A stretch of 64,000 nucleotides of DNA from DATGUP01 sp035301265 (GTDB lineage: Bacteria > Bacillota > Bacilli > Bacillales > Amphibacillaceae). The DNA is taken from positions 434,001-498,000 of the forward strand of contig DATGUP010000003.1 in the NCBI GenBank assembly GCA_035301265.1, given 5' to 3'. Below are positions 37,064 through 46,201 of this stretch, in pieces. Positions within the stretch are counted from its first letter, which is position 1. Each line of letters starts with the position of its first letter. The notes under the pieces were generated by a model. The model worked only from the letters and a program-made list of their open reading frames with translations. It ran no database searches and was not told the origin of the DNA. The translations under genes and the position numbers were made by a program.

Positions 37064-38075
37064 ATCATTATCCAGCGAGTGGCAACTACGTTTTTTAAAC
37101 CGGCTATTTCGTCTGTTGAACAACGGTTATACCTTGAATGAGGCTTTGGAAGTTATTAAATGGGACAAAGCGATGGCCTCGACCGCCGAGCGAATCATCG
37201 TTCACCTTAAAAATGGATGGCCATTTGATGAAGCTTTAGGCAAAGAACAATTCGATGATAGTCTAACCTCATACCTCTATTTTTCCCGAGCAAACGGAAA
37301 TTTGAAAGGGAGTATTGAAAAAGCGATATTATTGTATGAACAACGCTTCAAATATATAAAAAAATTTCAACAAACGGTCCGTTATCCGCTTATACTGCTT
37401 GTTGTTTTTCTCATCCTTATATTTTTTATCAAACAAGCAGTCCTTCCTTCTTTTGCTGAATTATTCTTTGCCGGCGGACATGCATCCTCTTCTATTTCCG
37501 TCTCCCTTTTTGTATTCGATCTAATCATTCAATGCTTTTTAGCTTCTGTGCTTTTAGTCATTGTGACAGCTATTCTATGGAAATATATAAAACATCAGCT
37601 AGAAATCGCACAACAGATAGCCATTTACCGAAAAATCCCCTTTTATCGGCAGTACAAACAGATGAAAACTTCATTTTATTTCGCAACACACGTCAGCTCC
37701 CTTTTGAAAACCGGCGTGTCGATGAAGGATATTCTACACATGCTTTCAGCGCAGAACCGTCTCCCCATCTTATCTCATTATGCCAAACAAATGATCGATG
37801 AGTTGTCAAAGGGCATGCATATTACACATTTATTAACTCAATTGGACTTTTTGGATAAACAACTATCTAACATTTTTCAGAAAAACACCGATGTTGGAGA
37901 ATTGCAAAAAGACTTAACAATGTTTGCTGATTTTCTAACTGAAGAGCTAAGTCGAAAAATAAAAAAATCCATCACAATGATGCAACCTGTTTTCTTCATT
38001 ATTCTAGCCGGTTTTATTATTACCATTTATATCATGTTGATGTGGCCGATGTTTCAATTAATTAAAACAATTTAA
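37023..38075 (+). CDS. comGB: Competence pseudopilus membrane platform ComGB
   Basis: ComGB is the GspF/PilC-like polytopic protein on which the pseudopilus is assembled. The 350-residue protein has the two repeated helical cytoplasmic domains (about 15-110 and 210-315). Membrane segments lie near 120-145, 160-185 and 325-347, with FNRLFRLLNNGYTLNEAL-like and SSLLKTGVSMKDIL repeats. The ATG at 37023 has AAGG 9 nt upstream and overlaps comGA by 41 nt. Confidence 0.93.
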   Translation: MDLYLKKHFMRKRKSLSSEWQLRFLNRLFRLLNNGYTLNEALEVIKWDKAMASTAERIIVHLKNGWPFDEALGKEQFDDSLTSYLYFSRANGNLKGSIEKAILLYEQRFKYIKKFQQTVRYPLILLVVFLILIFFIKQAVLPSFAELFFAGGHASSSISVSLFVFDLIIQCFLASVLLVIVTAILWKYIKHQLEIAQQIAIYRKIPFYRQYKQMKTSFYFATHVSSLLKTGVSMKDILHMLSAQNRLPILSHYAKQMIDELSKGMHITHLLTQLDFLDKQLSNIFQKNTDVGELQKDLTMFADFLTEELSRKIKKSITMMQPVFFIILAGFIITIYIMLMWPMFQLIKTI

Positions 38076-38090
38076 AGGAGATGTAAAAAG

Positions 38091-38411
38091 ATGTCCCATA
38101 TGTTTAAAAACCAAAAAGCGTTCACATTGATCGAAATGTTGATTGTGCTCATGATTATCTCAGTGTTAATCATATTGATTATACCGAACCTAAAAGATAA
38201 GGGAGAAGATGTATATGATAAGGGATGTGGTGCGCTTGTTAGTGTCGTACAAGCTCAAGCCGATGCGTATTATATTGAAAACAGCCAACATCCAACTTTA
38301 AATGATTTGCTTAAAGATAACTACATTACAGAAGATCAACAAACATGTCCTAATGGAAAAACATTAACGATTGATGATCAAGGAAATGTATCGTCTTCTG
38401 GTGATTCATAA
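38091..38411 (+). CDS. comGC: Major pseudopilin ComGC
   Basis: ComGC is the main pilin of the competence pseudopilus. The 106-residue precursor has a short leader (MSHMFKNQKA), then the type IV pilin signature FTLIEMLIVLMIISVLIILI, with cleavage expected before Phe by ComC. Two cysteines (in GCGALV and TCPNGK) match the disulfide of B. subtilis ComGC. AAAGGAG precedes the ATG by 10 nt. Confidence 0.96.
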   Translation: MSHMFKNQKAFTLIEMLIVLMIISVLIILIIPNLKDKGEDVYDKGCGALVSVVQAQADAYYIENSQHPTLNDLLKDNYITEDQQTCPNGKTLTIDDQGNVSSSGDS

Positions 38412-38836
38412 TGATAGCTAAAAATGGCTTTACATTACTTGAAATTCTTGTCGTCCTCAGTATTTTGTCCGTTCTCATTTTGCTCAGCACTCCGTTCAAT
38501 GCCAATATGCTAGAAGCGAAACGGGAAAACGAATTCTTCAAACTGCTTAAATCTGATATGCTTTATGCTCAAAGTTTAGCATCAGCAACAGACAGTGACG
38601 TCCTAGTTAGCATGTCTTTCGATGCGGAGAATAATCGCTATTCCATTATAAGAGACAGGACAGTTCAAAAACGATCATTCCCTGACGACTGGATTTTAGA
38701 TCAAGACTATATATTTTATTTTAATCAAAAAGGAACGGTTCTAAATCCCTACACTCTTAATTTAAAAACGTCGAATGCCAGATACCAAATAGTTTTTCCG
38801 TTTGGAAAAGGGCGTGGTTATATTGAGGAAAAATAA
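38411..38836 (+). CDS. comGD: Minor pseudopilin ComGD
   Basis: This is a 141-residue prepilin with the leader MIAKNG and signature FTLLEILVVLSILSVLILLS, then a soluble domain. It shares one nucleotide with the comGC stop (TAATG) and overlaps comGE by 14 nt, so translation is likely coupled. ComGD is needed for pseudopilus formation. Confidence 0.93.
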   Translation: MIAKNGFTLLEILVVLSILSVLILLSTPFNANMLEAKRENEFFKLLKSDMLYAQSLASATDSDVLVSMSFDAENNRYSIIRDRTVQKRSFPDDWILDQDYIFYFNQKGTVLNPYTLNLKTSNARYQIVFPFGKGRGYIEEK

Positions 38837-39161
38837 AGGGTTTTCACTCATTGAAGTGATGACATCGTTTAGTATTGTTCTCATGCTCATTTTAACGTTG
38901 CTCCCTATTGTTTCCTTGTTGAATAAAGAACGTGATGTTTTAAATAAACGCAGCCTGATCAGCATCAGGCTGCATGATACGCTTCAGGATTATATTCGAC
39001 TTGAGCATGTGACACCAGATACACGTCAAACGACAGTTGATGGAACAGACGTACACTATACTTTTACCGACGAAGGTGAATATGTTAAAGGTTGTGCCGA
39101 GTGGAATAATATCAAAAATGAAACAGAAGAGGTTTGCTTATATGGTTATCCTGAAAAATGA
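38823..39161 (+). CDS. comGE: Minor pseudopilin ComGE
   Basis: This is a 112-residue prepilin with the signature GFSLIEVMTSFSIVLMLIL near the N terminus and a small soluble domain with two Cys (GCAEW, VCLYG). I chose TTG at 38823, with AAAAGGG 10 nt upstream. In-frame GTG 38814 and TTG 38802 are alternatives that only lengthen the leader peptide. Confidence 0.88.
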   Translation: MRKNKGFSLIEVMTSFSIVLMLILTLLPIVSLLNKERDVLNKRSLISIRLHDTLQDYIRLEHVTPDTRQTTVDGTDVHYTFTDEGEYVKGCAEWNNIKNETEEVCLYGYPEK

Positions 39162-39555
39162 GAATGCATTTACCTTTATATCCCTGCTCGTTAGCATGGC
39201 GATTTTATTCATGGTAATCCCGTTTATCGGCTATTTAATTAAATCTCTTGATATATCTGATAATTATGAAGCTCTTTCCGTGCGGCAATTTTTTTATTAT
39301 ATGCGTGACGAAGTCGCTAATGCCGTCGGGTATTCTGTGAAAGATAATACTTTGACACTTGAATTAGCAAATGGGGATCGTGTGGTATTTGAACACGAAA
39401 ATCAACAGATACGGCGAAAGCTTAAAGATGGTATCGAAATATATTTATATGATGTTCATGATGTCGTCTTTTCTCCACATAGACATGGTATTCATCTGTC
39501 AATAGTGTCATTAGAGGGGGAACATTATGAAAAAATTATCGTTTTCTATCCATGA
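39142..39555 (+). CDS. comGF: Minor pseudopilin ComGF
   Basis: This is a 137-residue minor pseudopilin. After MVILKNENA it has the hydrophobic FTFISLLVSMAILFMVIPF helix, then a soluble domain ending EKIIVFYP. The Glu at position 5 of the mature pilin is replaced by Ser (FTFIS), as is common in ComGF. The ATG at 39142 has GAGG upstream and overlaps comGE by 20 nt. Confidence 0.9.
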   Translation: MVILKNENAFTFISLLVSMAILFMVIPFIGYLIKSLDISDNYEALSVRQFFYYMRDEVANAVGYSVKDNTLTLELANGDRVVFEHENQQIRRKLKDGIEIYLYDVHDVVFSPHRHGIHLSIVSLEGEHYEKIIVFYP

Positions 39556-39901
39556 CCAACACGGTTTTTTTCTACCATCAATTTTATTTGTTACTACACT
39601 GGCCCTCGTTGTGCTGAGCGTTTCTATACAAATGTATCGAAACGAACTTGAAATTACCCACAACCAGATCGAACAGCTGCGAGTCGAAACGTTATTACAA
39701 ATGGGAAGAGAACAATTTATCGATGATCGGAATAAAAATCAACTTAAAGTAAACCCTGTTGTATATTCATTTCCTCACGGGGAAATTGAAATTCAATATT
39801 TACAACTGGAAGAAGATCTATATCAATTGCATAACACGATTTCAACAATAGATGGGTTTTCCTACACTATTTCCCATAAACTCGATTTTAAAACGAACTA
39901 A
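39527..39901 (+). CDS. comGG: ComGG-like minor pseudopilin
   Basis: This 124-residue protein is last in the operon. It has one N-terminal hydrophobic helix (about residues 14-35, FFLPSILFVTTLALVVLS) and no Glu at position 5, as in other ComGG proteins, which are divergent and GspK-like. GAGGGGGA precedes the ATG. It overlaps comGF by 29 nt. Identification rests largely on position. Confidence 0.85.
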   Translation: MKKLSFSIHDQHGFFLPSILFVTTLALVVLSVSIQMYRNELEITHNQIEQLRVETLLQMGREQFIDDRNKNQLKVNPVVYSFPHGEIEIQYLQLEEDLYQLHNTISTIDGFSYTISHKLDFKTN

Positions 39902-40005
39902 AACGACCAATTATGTATAATTTTTAACAAAAGAAACATCGCCCTTCTTTACCGTCTCATTTCTACTATAATAAAAGTAGGTGAGGCTTTAAAAGGAGGA
40001 TGACA

Positions 40006-40734
40006 ATGGATGAGACGTTGAAAGTAACGAGTGTGTTAAGTGATCCAACACGTTTTCATATTTACCAATTTATCATTAAACACCATAGTGCCGTTAGTGC
40101 AGCCGAGATATCTAAACGATTTGATATTCATCCGAACGTAGCACGGCTGCATTTGTCTAAATTGGAAGATGTACAATTGATTGAATCCTTTACACAAAAA
40201 ACAGGTAAAGGCGGTAGACCAAGCCGGCTTTATAAACTTTCCACTGAAGCGATCGATTTGCATTTTCCATACAGAGATTATAAGCTTCTTTCCGCGGTTG
40301 CATTAAAATCATTGATGGAACTTGGTGAAATCGGTCAAAAGGCACTATACAAAACGGGACGGGAATACGGCGCTAAACTCATGGAAAAGCATTACACAAC
40401 ACCTTTATCTCGTGATTTAACAGTCCAAGAAAAAATTCGTATTTTAGAAGACGCTGGAACTGTTCTAGGCATGTACCCGGATTTTGAATATGATAAAAGC
40501 AATCAACGAATACTATTCAAGATTAATAATTGCCCATTCAAAGAAGTCGCATCAACCAATGAAAATCATACTTTAATTTGCAATATGCATACTTCGTTTT
40601 TAAAAGGGATGTTTGAAACATTGTTTGCAAACATTGAACTAGTGGAACAAGAAAACATGTTTCAAGGCTGTGCAAACTGTCTATATGTGGCAAAACTAGG
40701 TAATGTTTCATCTAATTCGTTTACAAGGTCATAG
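40006..40734 (+). CDS. HTH transcriptional regulator with C-terminal cysteine cluster
   Basis: This is a 242-residue DNA-binding protein with an ArsR/MarR-like winged helix in residues 1-75 (SVLSDPTRFHIYQFI, then HPNVARLHLSKLEDVQLIE). The helical C-terminal domain carries Cys in NNCPFKEVA, LICNMHTSFLKGMFE and GCANCLYVAK. The spacing resembles COG2345/SufR-like regulators that may bind a metal or Fe-S cluster. The target is unknown; the next gene, yqgY, is a candidate because of proximity. AAAAGGAGG precedes the ATG at 40006, while the ATG at 40000 is too close. B. subtilis has no such gene at this place. Confidence 0.8.
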   Translation: MDETLKVTSVLSDPTRFHIYQFIIKHHSAVSAAEISKRFDIHPNVARLHLSKLEDVQLIESFTQKTGKGGRPSRLYKLSTEAIDLHFPYRDYKLLSAVALKSLMELGEIGQKALYKTGREYGAKLMEKHYTTPLSRDLTVQEKIRILEDAGTVLGMYPDFEYDKSNQRILFKINNCPFKEVASTNENHTLICNMHTSFLKGMFETLFANIELVEQENMFQGCANCLYVAKLGNVSSNSFTRS

Positions 40735-40784
40735 GAGTCATTTATAATGGTTATGATGAGTCTTCTGGAAGGAGGAGTATGACA

Positions 40785-41027
40785 ATGGATCGGATGTTCC
40801 GGATGCTTGGATTCTGGACTGGCATATTCACTGTCATGTTTTATGTTGGGGATATGCTCGGCGTCGCTTTATTATTTCTTGTACAAACTGCATTTTTCCT
40901 GACAGTAGGCTATTTAAAATTATCCGAACGCATGTATATGTATTTATTTGCAGCCTATTGTACCTTGTTTTTTGTCGGATTCACATGGTACTCAGAATTT
41001 ATTTTGGTTCCTGGTTTCGGACAGTAA
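40785..41027 (+). CDS. yqgY: DUF2626 membrane protein YqgY
   Basis: This 80-residue protein has three hydrophobic helices, and its start MDRMFRMLGFWTGIFTVMFY is nearly identical to B. subtilis YqgY. The LSERMYMYLFAAY segment near residue 48 is also conserved. The function is unknown. The ATG at 40785 has GGAGGAG 8-9 nt upstream. It follows the HTH regulator by 50 bp, is likely co-transcribed with it, and ends at a clear terminator. Confidence 0.87.
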   Translation: MDRMFRMLGFWTGIFTVMFYVGDMLGVALLFLVQTAFFLTVGYLKLSERMYMYLFAAYCTLFFVGFTWYSEFILVPGFGQ

Positions 41028-41095
41028 ACCAAAATTCCGCTTCCATACCAATAAGTTAAAAACTTGTCACTTATTAGAACATTTGCACCAAAGAC

Positions 41096-41129
41096 ATCGC
41101 AGTGAAACTCATTTTCGCTGCGATTTTTT
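41096..41129 (+). terminator. Terminator after yqgY
   Basis: A 12-bp stem with one mismatch (ATCGCAGTGAAA at 41096-41107, partner 41113-41124) is followed by a run of six T on the plus strand. Confidence 0.85.
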
Positions 41130-41167
41130 AGCCCATATAGTCCATTTATGTTAACGCGTATATAAAA

Positions 41168-41206
41168 AGCTATCCTATAAGTCGTAAATCAACTTATAGG
41201 ATAGCT
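41168..41206 (-). terminator. Long hairpin, probable rpsU terminator
   Basis: A 15-bp perfect inverted repeat (AGCTATCCTATAAGT at 41168-41182 and its complement at 41192-41206) is followed on the minus strand by TTTTTATA. It could end the rpsU transcript about 280 nt past its stop. Confidence 0.65.
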
Positions 41207-41484
41207 CATTTGCACTTTTCAAGCCTTGAAGAAGCCGTTTAAAAGCCCTCAAAAAGAATTTCCAACATTTTATTCGAATGGAGAACAGTGTAGTTATATA
41301 TTTTGCAATATTTAGTCGCCTTCATCTTGTTACAAGTTCTAATAAAAGCTTCGCGCTCGGCTCATTTTAAATGAATTTTTGGAGGGAATCTTTTTCCTTG
41401 TTTCAGCTCGCGTGCTAAGATGATCTTCGTTCAGCATAGCCCCGTTATGGTGCATAGTATTTAGCACGTTTGTTATGTTCTGCT
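41207..41484. other. Gene-free region downstream of rpsU
   Basis: In other bacilli yqeY lies here after rpsU. I see no yqeY, no other reading frame with a ribosome binding site, and no clear hairpin within these 278 bp. It may be the scar of a deletion or rearrangement. Confidence 0.4.
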
Positions 41485-41658
41485 TTATCTGCGTTTTCTC
41501 GCCGCCTCCGATTTTCTTTTACGGCGTACGCTAGGTTTCTCATAATATTCACGTTTGCGATATTCAGACAATGTACCGTTTCGCGATACGTTACGTTTAA
41601 AACGACGAAGAGCATCTTCCAGAGATTCGTTTTTGCGAACGCGAGTTGTATTTGACAT
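41485..41658 (-). CDS. rpsU: 30S ribosomal protein S21
   Basis: This is a 57-residue basic protein of the small ribosomal subunit, important in initiation. The translation [20 protein letters not shown], then [20 protein letters not shown] and EAARKRR, is clear S21. It is short and easily missed; a longer frame over the same DNA (41445-41705) is spurious. GGAGGGAGGG precedes the ATG. It has its own strong promoter and stands alone, since yqeY does not follow. Confidence 0.96.
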   Translation of the reverse strand: MSNTTRVRKNESLEDALRRFKRNVSRNGTLSEYRKREYYEKPSVRRKRKSEAARKRR

Positions 41659-41727
41659 ACCATATCCCTCCCTCCGAAGCGCATAAACAAAAATATAGAA
41701 GACATATGTATTTATATGTCTTGCTTT

Positions 41728-41756
41728 ATTATATTATATTAGGGATTTTCGGTCAA
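41728..41756 (-). promoter_or_regulatory. Strong sigma-A promoter of rpsU
   Basis: On the minus strand TTGACC (41751-41756), 17 bp, TATAAT (41728-41733) is a near-consensus promoter. The leader to rpsU is about 65 nt. Confidence 0.85.
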
Positions 41757-41839
41757 ATGCATCGTTTATCGAAATTGATTTTCATTGTTTTCTAAAAACA
41801 AATTTAAATGATTACTCGATATGTATTAACGCATTCAAA

Positions 41840-41861
41840 ATCCCGGGAGCTAACCCGGGAT
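41840..41861 (-). terminator. Terminator of the hrcA-mtaB gene run
   Basis: The stem ATCCCGGG/CCCGGGAT (41840-41847 and 41854-41861) with a 6-nt loop is followed on the minus strand by TTTTGAAT. It lies just past the mtaB stop. Confidence 0.8.
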
Positions 41862-41866
41862 ACCGT

Positions 41867-43219
41867 TTATACATTCGCAGATTTCATATTTTTATTTATC
41901 GCATCGTCCATAACCCGAACAAAAACTCCTTCATTGACTGGGTAGTCGGCTTTAGTTATTTTGACACGCACAATCTTACCTATTAAATCAGGTGTCCCTT
42001 TAAATTGTACTTTTAAATAATTATCGGTATATCCAACGAGCATATTCACATCATTTTCCGCATGCTCTTCAGGGATCACTTCAAGCACCTCATGTTCATA
42101 ATGGGCTGCATATTCTTTAGCCATTTGATCTGATAATTCGATCATTTGTCGCACTCGTTCATGTTTTGTCTCATTATCGATCTGGTTTGTCATACGCGCC
42201 GCCGGTGTGCCTGTGCGACGTGAGAATGGAAAGACATGGAGTTCAGAATATCCGATATCTTTTACAAACTCATATGTTTCCTTAAACTCTTCATCGGTTT
42301 CTCCTGGAAAACCAATAATGACATCTGTCGTAATAGCAAGCCCTGGTAAAGCTTGTTTTACTTTTTCAATTTTCTCTTTGTAATAAGCGGTAGAATATTT
42401 CCGACGCATACGAGCAAGAACTGTATCTGAACCAGATTGCAACGGAATATGCAAGTGACGGACAATTTTTTCTGATTTGTCTAATATATCGATGACTTCA
42501 TCGGTAATTTGGCTTGCCTCAATGGAAGAAATACGGATGCGCTTCAATCCATGTACTTTTGTTTCTAAATCTTTCAAAAGACTAGCAAAATTATAGTCCT
42601 TCAAATCTTCTCCATATCCCGCTGTGTGGATGCCTGTGAGCACAATTTCTTTATAACCGGCATCGACCAGCTGTTGTGCCTGAGCAAGAACATTTTCTGG
42701 TTTTCGTGAGCGAAGTAGCCCTCGAGACCAAGGGATAATACAGAAAGTGCAAAAGTTGTTACAGCCTTCTTGAATTTTTAGTGAGGCACGCGTTCTGTCT
42801 GTAAAAGTTGGAACATCCATTTCTTCAAATACGCGGGTTTTCATAATATTGGAAACGCCGTTGACAGGCTGCCGTGTTTTCTGATGTTCCTCTATATAAT
42901 CGATCATTTTTTTACGGTTTTGTGTCCCGACAATGACGTCGACACCGGGAATCTCCATAATTTCACCAGGGGATGTCTGTGCATAACAGCCTGTGACACA
43001 AACAACGGCTTCTGGGTTTTTTCTTACCGCACGGCGAATGACTTGTCGACTTTTTTTATCACCGGTATTGGTAACCGTACACGTGTTAATCACATAAACA
43101 TCAGCCATACGATCGAAGTCAACACGTTTATAACCATGCTTTTTGAACATTTGCCAAATACCTTCTGTTTCATAATGATTCACTTTACAACCCAATGTAT
43201 GAAATGCTACCGTTGGCAC
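41867..43219 (-). CDS. mtaB: tRNA t6A37 methylthiotransferase MtaB
   Basis: MtaB is a radical-SAM enzyme that adds a methylthio group to t6A37 of tRNA. The 450-residue protein has the N-terminal UPF0004 domain with its Cys residues (FHTLGCKVNHYETEG, INTCTVT, VVCVTGCYAQ), the radical-SAM triad GCNNFCTFCIIPWSRG near 145-160 and a C-terminal TRAM region. The start is GTG at 43219 after GGGGGG, 2 bp after the rsmE stop. Confidence 0.95.
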   Translation of the reverse strand: MPTVAFHTLGCKVNHYETEGIWQMFKKHGYKRVDFDRMADVYVINTCTVTNTGDKKSRQVIRRAVRKNPEAVVCVTGCYAQTSPGEIMEIPGVDVIVGTQNRKKMIDYIEEHQKTRQPVNGVSNIMKTRVFEEMDVPTFTDRTRASLKIQEGCNNFCTFCIIPWSRGLLRSRKPENVLAQAQQLVDAGYKEIVLTGIHTAGYGEDLKDYNFASLLKDLETKVHGLKRIRISSIEASQITDEVIDILDKSEKIVRHLHIPLQSGSDTVLARMRRKYSTAYYKEKIEKVKQALPGLAITTDVIIGFPGETDEEFKETYEFVKDIGYSELHVFPFSRRTGTPAARMTNQIDNETKHERVRQMIELSDQMAKEYAAHYEHEVLEVIPEEHAENDVNMLVGYTDNYLKVQFKGTPDLIGKIVRVKITKADYPVNEGVFVRVMDDAINKNMKSANV

Positions 43220-43221
43220 GA

Positions 43222-43977
43222 CTAACCCCCCAATTCTTCTAAATGGTAACTGATACTTGCCAAAACATAAATAGAAGCCGTTTCTGTCCGCAGTATACGC
43301 GGACCTAGCCTAACCTTATGGAAACCAGCATCGGTTAGCATTTTCGCTTCATCCGGTGAAAAACCGCCTTCTGGACCAATACAGACAAGGATACGTTCTC
43401 TGTTTTTTAACGTTTGCAAAACAGAACTCAGCGAATGAAATGTCGATGTTTTAGCTTCTTCCTCATACGCATACAATTTGATGTCGTATGCAACACTTTC
43501 ATCGATTAATTCTTCAATAGTCATGGGTGCTTTTATATAGGGAATTTTATTTCGGTGGCTCTGCTCACTTGCTTCCTTGAGGATTTTTTCATACCGTTTC
43601 ATTTTTTTTACCGTTTTTTTATCATCCCAGACAACAACAGAACGTGCAGCTCGAAACGGAATAAAACCGTCAGCACCAAGTTCCGTTCCTTTTTGCAAGA
43701 CAAATTCAAATTTATTACTTTTTGGAAGTCCTTGAGCAATCGTTACTTGTACAGGCAGCTCTGCGGACCGTTCAAGCCAGCGGTAAATGATTGCATGAAC
43801 TTCATTTGGACCAACATTTTGCAATATACAAATAGCAGCCTGTCCATTCGGATGATTGCAAATGATTTGATCATCTTTTTTTAAACGCATAACACGTGCT
43901 ATATGATGCGCATCATCTCCTGTAATGATAACTTTATGGTCCATCCAGTTTGAATCAGGGACAAAATAACGTTGCAC
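43222..43977 (-). CDS. rsmE: 16S rRNA m3U1498 methyltransferase RsmE
   Basis: RsmE methylates N3 of U1498 in 16S rRNA with SAM, and has a SPOUT-class trefoil knot. The 251-residue protein shows QRYFVPD at the start, HIARVMRLKKDDQI near 25, ELGADGFIPFRAARSV near 95 and the knot IGPEGGFSPDEAKML with LGPRILRTETASIYVLASI. I chose the GTG at 43977 (MQRYF), which has AGGTG 6 nt upstream and matches the family N terminus. A GTG three codons earlier lacks a site. Confidence 0.94.
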   Translation of the reverse strand: MQRYFVPDSNWMDHKVIITGDDAHHIARVMRLKKDDQIICNHPNGQAAICILQNVGPNEVHAIIYRWLERSAELPVQVTIAQGLPKSNKFEFVLQKGTELGADGFIPFRAARSVVVWDDKKTVKKMKRYEKILKEASEQSHRNKIPYIKAPMTIEELIDESVAYDIKLYAYEEEAKTSTFHSLSSVLQTLKNRERILVCIGPEGGFSPDEAKMLTDAGFHKVRLGPRILRTETASIYVLASISYHLEELGG

Positions 43978-43993
43978 GCTAAGCACCTGCTTT

Positions 43994-44929
43994 TTATTTC
44001 TTTTGGGCTACTATGGCGACCCAATCATCCATTTCGTTAACTTCTATCAGCGTAAATCCATGTTCTTGCAAAGTTTCTTGTACGAGAGCTCTTTTAGAAA
44101 TAATAATTCCCGATGCGATAAAAAGGCCGTTTTTTTTCAAGTTATCCCAAGCATCGGCGACAAATGGAACAATGATTTCCGCTAAAATATTGGCCACAAT
44201 GACATCTGCTCTTATATCAACACCATCTAACAAATTGTTTTGGCGTGCTTTTATGCTTTTTTCCATATGGTTCAATTGGGCATTTTGTCTTGTACTGCTG
44301 ACGGCGACATCGTCCAAGTCGAATGCATAAGCCATTTGGGCACCCAACTTGATAGAAGCGATGCTTAAAACGCCCGATCCACAACCAACATCAAGAATAA
44401 CATCGTTTTGTTGAATATGACGCTCCAGCGCTTGTATGCATAACATCGTTGTCGGATGAGTGCCGGTGCCGAATGCCATACCAGGATCCAACTCAATGAC
44501 CATTTCATCCGGTTTAGGATGATAATCTTCCCATGTTGGAACAATGATGATTTTCTCTGATATTTTAACGGGCTTATAGTATGTTTTCCACGCTGAAGCC
44601 CAATCGGCATCCTCTATTTCTCGATAGGTCCATTTGTTTTTGCCTAAGTCGAATCCATATAAAGCAAGATTTTCGACTTCTTGTCTCATCTTCTCCAACT
44701 TGCTGTGTAATTTGCTATCAGATGGGAAGTAGGCTTTAATATGCACCCCTTCTTGTGGAAAGTCAACCGGATTGAGTTCATAAATTTCGCCGAAACGGCC
44801 TTTTCTTTCTTTTTGTAAATCTGCTGCATCTGCAATCATTGTCCCATCTGAACCCATGTCACGGAATATATTTGTGATAGGTTCAACAGCTTCGTTTGTT
44901 GTATGGATGCAAATTTCTATCCATTTCAC
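43994..44929 (-). CDS. prmA: Ribosomal protein L11 methyltransferase PrmA
   Basis: PrmA trimethylates several amino groups of ribosomal protein L11. The 311-residue protein has an N-terminal substrate-recognition domain, VKISEKIIIVPTWEDY, DPGMAFGTGTHPTT near 170-183, the SAM motif DVGCGSGVLSIA near 199, and VIVANILAEII. The start is GTG at 44929 (MKWIEICIHTTNEAVEP), matching the family, but the ribosome binding site is weak. It lies in the conserved run dnaJ-prmA-rsmE-mtaB. Confidence 0.95.
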   Translation of the reverse strand: MKWIEICIHTTNEAVEPITNIFRDMGSDGTMIADAADLQKERKGRFGEIYELNPVDFPQEGVHIKAYFPSDSKLHSKLEKMRQEVENLALYGFDLGKNKWTYREIEDADWASAWKTYYKPVKISEKIIIVPTWEDYHPKPDEMVIELDPGMAFGTGTHPTTMLCIQALERHIQQNDVILDVGCGSGVLSIASIKLGAQMAYAFDLDDVAVSSTRQNAQLNHMEKSIKARQNNLLDGVDIRADVIVANILAEIIVPFVADAWDNLKKNGLFIASGIIISKRALVQETLQEHGFTLIEVNEMDDWVAIVAQKK

Positions 44930-44981
44930 ATTATACCACTCATTTCAGTTGCTTATATAACAGTGAAGATTATCAACACCG

Positions 44982-46115
44982 TCAGTCACTTTTAAACGCT
45001 TTTTTAAAACGTTGGAAGAAAGAATCATCTTGTTCTTCTGTTGCTCGATTACCTTCAATTTTATTGAATTCTCTGAGCAATTCTTTTTGCCGTTCAGTTA
45101 AGTTTGATGGTGTCACAACACGAACTTGGATATGTTGATCACCATGTCCGTGACCGCGAACATTAGGTACACCCTTTCCCTTTAGACGGAAGGTTTTCCC
45201 TGTCTGTGTTCCGGCAGGGATTTTTAACATTACTTTACCATGTACAGTTGGAACCTCGACTTCATCACCGAGCGCAGCTTGAGCAAATGTTAAAGGTAAT
45301 TCACAATAAATGTTATCGCCATCTCGTTCGAAAAAGTCGTGTGGTTTGATTTGAACAACGACAAACAGATCGCCTGGTGGCCCGCCATTTTTTCCTGGCT
45401 CGCCTTTTCCTGCTACACGGATTTGCTGACCTTCATCAATTCCAGCTGGGATTTTGATGTGTATCTTTTTATGTTTTTTCACTCTTCCGGTACCGCCACA
45501 TGTGCGGCATTTTTCTGAAATGATTTCACCGGTTCCACTGCAATAATGGCATACTCTGCGGTTTACTACCTTGCCAAAAGGTGTGTTATGTTCTGTATTT
45601 AATTGACCGGAACCATGGCAATGGGAACATGTTTTGGCTTTTGTACCAGGCTTGGCTCCTGAACCGTGGCAAGTATGACAATTCTCTTCTTTTGGAATCG
45701 AGATGTCAGTTTCCTTTCCGAAAATGGCTTCTTCAAAATCGAGCACAAGTGTATATTGTAAATCTGCTCCTTGCTGTGGAGCATTAGGATCACGACGGCG
45801 CCCACCGCCAAAAAACATATCGAATATATCACTAAAGCCTCCAAAATCCTCTGCACCACCAAAGCCACCAAAACCGTCAAAGCCTTGGCTTTGCTGTGTA
45901 CCAGCATGCCCAAAACGATCGTATTGCGCACGCTTTTGTTCATCGCTTAACACTTCATACGCTTCTTTAACTTCCTTGAATTTTTCCGCAGCATTCGGTT
46001 CTTTGCTAACGTCAGGATGGTATTTTCGTGCAAGTTTACGGTAGGCTTTTTTGATATCGTCTTTCGATGCGTTTTTATCAAGACCGAGTATATCATAATA
46101 ATCACGCTTCGCCAC
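44982..46115 (-). CDS. dnaJ: Chaperone DnaJ
   Basis: DnaJ delivers unfolded proteins to DnaK and stimulates its ATPase. The 377-residue protein has the J domain with the HPD motif (KYHPDVSKE near 33), a Gly/Phe-rich segment (about 76-110), four CxxCxGxG zinc repeats (about 145-215) and the C-terminal substrate domains. The start is GTG at 46115 ([11 protein letters not shown]) after GGGGAG. An upstream in-frame start at 46217 is not credible. Confidence 0.97.
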   Translation of the reverse strand: MAKRDYYDILGLDKNASKDDIKKAYRKLARKYHPDVSKEPNAAEKFKEVKEAYEVLSDEQKRAQYDRFGHAGTQQSQGFDGFGGFGGAEDFGGFSDIFDMFFGGGRRRDPNAPQQGADLQYTLVLDFEEAIFGKETDISIPKEENCHTCHGSGAKPGTKAKTCSHCHGSGQLNTEHNTPFGKVVNRRVCHYCSGTGEIISEKCRTCGGTGRVKKHKKIHIKIPAGIDEGQQIRVAGKGEPGKNGGPPGDLFVVVQIKPHDFFERDGDNIYCELPLTFAQAALGDEVEVPTVHGKVMLKIPAGTQTGKTFRLKGKGVPNVRGHGHGDQHIQVRVVTPSNLTERQKELLREFNKIEGNRATEEQDDSFFQRFKKAFKSD

Positions 46116-46201
46116 TTGTTGATCACTCCCCGACACACTATTGCGTAGGTCTAATCTTATCATCAATCGTGCATCAATAGCAAACAGACGACTTACAAGT
46201 G

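Noticed and set aside
41445..41705. 86-codon minus-strand frame over rpsU
   Set aside because: It is out of frame with the clear S21 protein (41485-41658), which has the proper ribosome binding site and sequence.
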